Source of the DNA: Chitinophaga sp. Ak27 | GTDB taxonomy: Bacteria; Bacteroidota; Bacteroidia; Chitinophagales; Chitinophagaceae | Direction of reading: 5' to 3' | Assembly (NCBI RefSeq): GCF_012726295.1 | Contig: NZ_JABAOB010000005.1 | Span: 124,001 to 188,000, forward strand | Length of the DNA: 64,000 nucleotides | In this document: positions 61,967 through 64,000 of the stretch, piece by piece | Position numbering within the stretch: the first letter of the stretch is position 1 | Layout of the letters: the number at the start of each line of letters is the position of its first letter | Notes under the pieces: model-generated | What the model saw: only the letters and a program-made list of their open reading frames with translations | Told to the model about the DNA's origin: nothing | The model's database searches: none | Translations under genes and position numbers: made by a program

Positions 61967-62908
61967 CTATCCTTCTTCCACGGTTGTAGGCTCATGGGGA
62001 ATTTCTATTTGCTTGATCCAGACCGCATATTCATTAGGGTATATCTGGGCGCCGAAATACTGTACATATACGCGGGTAAATACCGCTCCAAAATACAGGA
62101 TGGCAGCGGAATAGTATACCCATAGCAATATAATTACAATAGAGCCGGCTGCTCCATAAGTGGAGCTCACCTTGCTGGCGCCGAGGTAGTATCCGATGGC
62201 GAATTTACCCAACATAAACAGGATCGCCGTGGTAATAGCTCCCACCCGTACATCTTTCCATTTGATGCGGGCATCGGGCAGTACTTTAAAGATGATGGCG
62301 AAAAGCATGGTGATAACGAGAAAAGGCACTACAAAGTCGGCCAGGGAAAAGAGGATGCCAGAGGTTAGCTTTCCCGGCAATAACTTTACTACAAGCGAAG
62401 AAAACAGCTCCACCAGTCCATTTACTGCCAGCGATACCAGCAGGATAAAGCCCATGCTGACTACCAGGGAGAAGGAGAGGAGCCGGTTAAGAATCATCCG
62501 CAGCAACCCATTCTTTTTTGGTTTTGATTTCAACCGCCAGATATAGTTGATAGAATCCTGGATTTCCGCGAAAACGCCGGTAGCACCAATTACCAGGGTT
62601 ACAAACCCTACGATGGTGGCCCAGCTCATATCGCCGGAAAGCGACGCATTCTTAATCATCGCCTGTATTTGCAGGGCGGCTTCGTTGCCTACCAGTCCGC
62701 GTATTTGCCCATAGATATTCCCTTCTATGGCATCCCTTCCCAGGAAGAGATCGCATAAAAAGATGATGATAATCAGCATGGGGGCTACAGAAAAGATGGT
62801 ATAGTAAGCCAGTGCTGCACTGAGTTTAAGTACTTTATCGTCTATAAAGTCGCTACCAGACTGCTTTAGCACCTGCCAGATAATTTTCAGCCTGCTCGGT
62901 TTTTGCAT
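61967..62908 (-). CDS. YihY/BrkB family inner membrane protein
   Basis: 313 residues. Six membrane helices are spread over about residues 30-285. The family signatures are LSAALAYYTIFSVAPMLII, SINYIWRLKSKPKKNG, and TYGAAGSIVIILLWVYYSAAILYFGAVFTR. These proteins were once called ribonuclease BN, but are membrane proteins of unclear transport or permeability role. It starts 41 bases after the MazG-like gene, in one operon. Confidence 0.92.
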   Translation of the reverse strand: MQKPSRLKIIWQVLKQSGSDFIDDKVLKLSAALAYYTIFSVAPMLIIIIFLCDLFLGRDAIEGNIYGQIRGLVGNEAALQIQAMIKNASLSGDMSWATIVGFVTLVIGATGVFAEIQDSINYIWRLKSKPKKNGLLRMILNRLLSFSLVVSMGFILLVSLAVNGLVELFSSLVVKLLPGKLTSGILFSLADFVVPFLVITMLFAIIFKVLPDARIKWKDVRVGAITTAILFMLGKFAIGYYLGASKVSSTYGAAGSIVIILLWVYYSAAILYFGAVFTRVYVQYFGAQIYPNEYAVWIKQIEIPHEPTTVEEG

Positions 62909-62949
62909 TACAGTAGTATTTTTTTAACCAGACACAAAAAGTGTGCGGG

Positions 62950-63279
62950 CTATGACTTCAGTTTAGGGTTATTATGGTGTCTTTGGGCATCACGGATATT
63001 CTTCTTCTCAAAATTCTTTTCCAGGGCTACGGTCATGTCAATGCCGGTTTGATTGGCGATACAGAGCAATACCCACATTACATCCGCCAGTTCGTCGGCC
63101 AGCAACATTTTATTATCCGTTTCTTTTGACGACTGATCACCATATTTGCGGGCCATGATGCGGGCTACTTCTCCCACTTCTTCCGTAAGTATGGCCATGT
63201 TGGTAAGTTCACTGAAGTAACGAACGCCGGTGGTGTTGATCCAGCTATCAATTTTTTCCTGGGCTTCCTGAATGGTCAT
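62950..63279 (-). CDS. MazG-like nucleotide pyrophosphohydrolase
   Basis: 109 residues, a single MazG-type four-helix chain. The metal ligands lie in ILTEEVGEVARIMAR and LADELADVMWVLLCIAN (EExxE and ExxD). The enzyme should hydrolyse unwanted (d)NTPs or alarmones to monophosphates. It is one step of a three-gene minus-strand run: dtd, this gene and the YihY gene. Confidence 0.9.
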   Translation of the reverse strand: MTIQEAQEKIDSWINTTGVRYFSELTNMAILTEEVGEVARIMARKYGDQSSKETDNKMLLADELADVMWVLLCIANQTGIDMTVALEKNFEKKNIRDAQRHHNNPKLKS

Positions 63280-63318
63280 GGACTGAATTTTATTTATTAA
63301 AGATAACGGATTGAACTT

Positions 63319-63771
63319 TTATTCCCGGTTATGTGAATCAATAATAATGGTAACAGGGCCATCATTGAGCAGCGACACTTTCATATCTGCCCCGAAAATA
63401 CCCCGCTGGATAGCAGTCCCCAAATCATGTTCCAATTGCGCGATCATTTTTTCGTACAATGGTATGGCCACGTCCGGCTTACTGGCACGTATATACGAAG
63501 GCCGGTTGCCTTTCCTGGTAGAAGCATGCAAGGTAAACTGGCTCACCAGCAGTATATCGCCATGGATATCTTTAACAGATAAATTCATTACCCCGTTGTC
63601 GTCGTTGAATATGCGGAGGTTAACGATTTTGCTGCTCAGCCACTGGATATCTTCCTGCGTGTCAGCATCTTCTATCCCCAGCAGGATGAGCAGCCCTTGC
63701 TGAATTTGCCCGGTTACCGCTTCCTCTACCGTTACAGATGCCGTACTGACGCGTTGTATAACTGCCCTCAT
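63319..63771 (-). CDS. dtd: D-aminoacyl-tRNA deacylase
   Basis: 150 residues. It frees tRNA from D-amino acids. The N-terminus MRAVIQRVSTASVTVEEAVTG, the catalytic SQFTL motif (LVSQFTLHAST) and the NDGPVT loop near the C-terminus (LLNDGPVTIII) are all present. The length matches the family. It is upstream of the MazG-like gene on the same strand. Confidence 0.96.
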   Translation of the reverse strand: MRAVIQRVSTASVTVEEAVTGQIQQGLLILLGIEDADTQEDIQWLSSKIVNLRIFNDDNGVMNLSVKDIHGDILLVSQFTLHASTRKGNRPSYIRASKPDVAIPLYEKMIAQLEHDLGTAIQRGIFGADMKVSLLNDGPVTIIIDSHNRE

Positions 63772-63864
63772 GAATTCTTTTTTGCGACCGGAAATTAAGC
63801 AAATCGTTTAAATCTGTAACAGATTGCCGGGAACAAACGTTTAATAACACCAAAATCATTACGC

Positions 63865-64000
63865 ATGACCCGTATCTGTACTATGCTTATCTTGAGCGTT
63901 ATCCTTCTTACTGCCTGTAGCCTTTCTAAAGATAAAGGCCCCTGTGATGGGATCATATGTGACAACGGTCCGCTCACCTTTTATTTTAAATTGGTGGATC
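63865..64000 (+). CDS. Lipoprotein N-terminus, 3' truncated by the window
   Basis: 45 residues are visible. A lipoprotein signal has the lipobox LTAC (Cys18), followed by SLSKDKGPCDGIICDNGPLTF. Two further Cys follow the lipid Cys in CDGIIC. The rest is outside the window, so no family can be named. It is divergent from dtd. Confidence 0.65.
   Translation, partial: MTRICTMLILSVILLTACSLSKDKGPCDGIICDNGPLTFYFKLVD

Noticed and set aside
1..64000. tRNA, rRNA, CRISPR and IS elements
   Set aside because: No cloverleaf arm pattern, no 16S/23S segment, no regularly spaced repeats and no transposase frame were recognised on either strand.

Overview
The window reads as a chromosome segment of a Bacteroidota bacterium, most likely family Chitinophagaceae and probably Chitinophaga or a close relative. 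This rests on a SusC/SusD pair, a second Oar-like TonB receptor, DUF2490, DUF3078 and PepSY-like secreted proteins, an AdoCbl-dependent class II ribonucleotide reductase, a bacterial geranylgeranylglyceryl phosphate synthase, LytS/LytTR signalling, a transketolase gene encoding only the N-terminal half, a histone H1-like TraR/DksA protein next to ileS, and several promoters of the Bacteroidetes TAnnTTTG type. The genus is inference. I found no rRNA, tRNA, CRISPR array, IS element or prophage gene. This is mostly core chromosome with a few accessory islands.

Layout. 1-6.4 kb: the end of a GNAT acetyltransferase, a susC-susD pair with an unusual repeat linker, and a DUF2490 porin-like protein. 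6.4-11.6 kb: two small unknown proteins, an AT-rich gap with a possible small RNA, and nrdJ. 11.6-18.9 kb: GGGP synthase, a LytTR/LytS two-component pair, dxs, a PaaE-like ferredoxin reductase and a PAS protein with an H-box but no ATPase domain. 18.9-25.7 kb: one long minus-strand run of coiled-coil protein, HAD phosphatase, pirin, OsmC, nitroreductase, YceI, second pirin, AraC regulator and scpA, which looks like a redox/electrophile stress module. 25.8-33.7 kb: DUF3078, mscL, PPK2, a DMT exporter, frr, a WecA-like transferase, the transketolase N-terminal subunit, a LolC/E-type permease and rbfA. 33.9-42.7 kb: an MsbA-like ABC transporter, a glycosyltransferase-HAD fusion, the TraR/DksA-H1 protein, ileS and a PepSY-like protein. 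43-51.6 kb: a Cys-rich AraC regulator, an AsmA-like protein, gyrB, a TPR membrane protein with a TPR-AAA ATPase, and a lipoprotein. 51.9-64 kb: Oar-like TonB receptor, SIMPL protein, mfd, a small flavin reductase, glyS, a YihY protein, a MazG-like protein, dtd and the start of another lipoprotein.

The most interesting signals are these. (i) Two long palindromic elements (12376-12484 and 21035-21143) share sequence in arm and flank but carry their loop core in opposite orientations; a third palindrome shares the arm motif. (ii) A GpgS-like glycosyltransferase is fused to a HAD domain whose catalytic Asp is Asn. (iii) The isoleucyl-tRNA synthetase carries a GxHH signature instead of HxGH. (iv) A minus-strand terminator at 7519-7552 has no gene ending at it. 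(v) Many gene ends carry near-perfect inverted repeats of 16-35 bp.
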